41,662 nucleotides of DNA from Acidimicrobiia bacterium (lineage in GTDB: Bacteria; Actinomycetota; Acidimicrobiia; Acidimicrobiales; Acidimicrobilacustridaceae). This document shows positions 41,640 to 41,662 of this stretch, one piece after another. The translations under genes were made by a program, and so were the position numbers. Under the pieces are notes generated by a model. That model worked only from the letters and a program-made list of their open reading frames with translations. It ran no database searches and was not told the origin of the DNA. The stretch's first letter is position 1. Each line of letters starts with the position of its first letter. The stretch lies in NCBI GenBank assembly GCA_020832495.1, contig JAFIEP010000093.1, positions 1 through 41,662 of the forward strand, written 5' to 3'.

Positions 41640-41662
41640 CAGACCGCCCAGCCCACCGGCCC

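Noticed and set aside
1-41662. tRNA, rRNA, insertion sequence, phage or integrase genes
   Set aside because: No cloverleaf with a CCA end, rRNA segment, transposase, integrase or flanking inverted-repeat/target-site pair was recognised by eye; a covariance-model search would be needed to exclude small RNAs.

Overview
The window is a 41.7 kb piece of a high-GC bacterial chromosome. Dense, short-spaced genes on both strands, many GTG/TTG starts with 1-8 bp stop/start overlaps, a hemH-hemY pair typical of Gram-positive coproporphyrin-type heme synthesis, a class E-like sortase, a RipA-like NlpC/P60 hydrolase and an Rv1264-like adenylate cyclase all point to an actinobacterium. The overall flavour suggests class Acidimicrobiia, but that placement is an inference from gene content. 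No rRNA, tRNA, IS element, phage gene or CRISPR array was seen, and no gap without a gene exceeds about 210 bases.

Layout: (1) 55-7535 is envelope and heme housekeeping: a membrane-anchored molybdopterin oxidoreductase, divergent hemH-hemY, a coiled-coil NlpC/P60 hydrolase preceded by a striking stem-loop, a small alpha/beta hydrolase and an APH-like kinase. (2) 7528-21955 is a zinc-homeostasis island. It contains znuA-znuB with a divergent flavoprotein/YibE-F/APH run, an iron-type alcohol dehydrogenase, and two parallel operons: rpmB-rpmG-(degenerate COG0523)-WD40-(anti-sigma/PCuAC fusion) and rpmE2-(canonical COG0523)-WD40-(VOC). All three ribosomal proteins are of the cysteine-poor, zinc-independent type. 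Four 15-bp palindromes resembling actinobacterial Zur boxes lie at 10097, 14605, 14662 and 18409, in front of these units. A SmtB-like ArsR repressor and a His-rich protein (21242-21931) close the island.

(3) 22039-28093 carries an SDR, two tandem-duplicated SLH/collagen-like membrane-anchored proteins, an Lnt-like acyltransferase with Ser in place of the catalytic Cys, dtd and a class III cyclase. (4) 28303-34063 is a glycan-type cluster: GT4, methyltransferase, alpha/alpha-toroid protein, second methyltransferase, GtrA and GH1 glucosidase. (5) 34186-41534 is mixed metabolism: a PQQ-type sugar dehydrogenase, a 66-aa basic protein coupled to a nitrobindin, SRPBCC, SelO, GNAT, a small lipoprotein, an ArsC-like protein and a CBS-citrate synthase fusion.

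The most promising system is the duplicated pair 'COG0523 GTPase + WD40 propeller', each pair joined by a GTGA overlap and each placed behind zinc-free ribosomal paralogs. In one copy the nucleotide-binding motifs are destroyed while the CxCC metal motif is kept. The working model (inference) is a zinc-starvation response that imports zinc (ZnuAB), releases it from ribosomes (C-minus L28/L33/L31), swaps in an Fe-alcohol dehydrogenase, and delivers scarce metal through COG0523 chaperones scaffolded by dedicated propellers.
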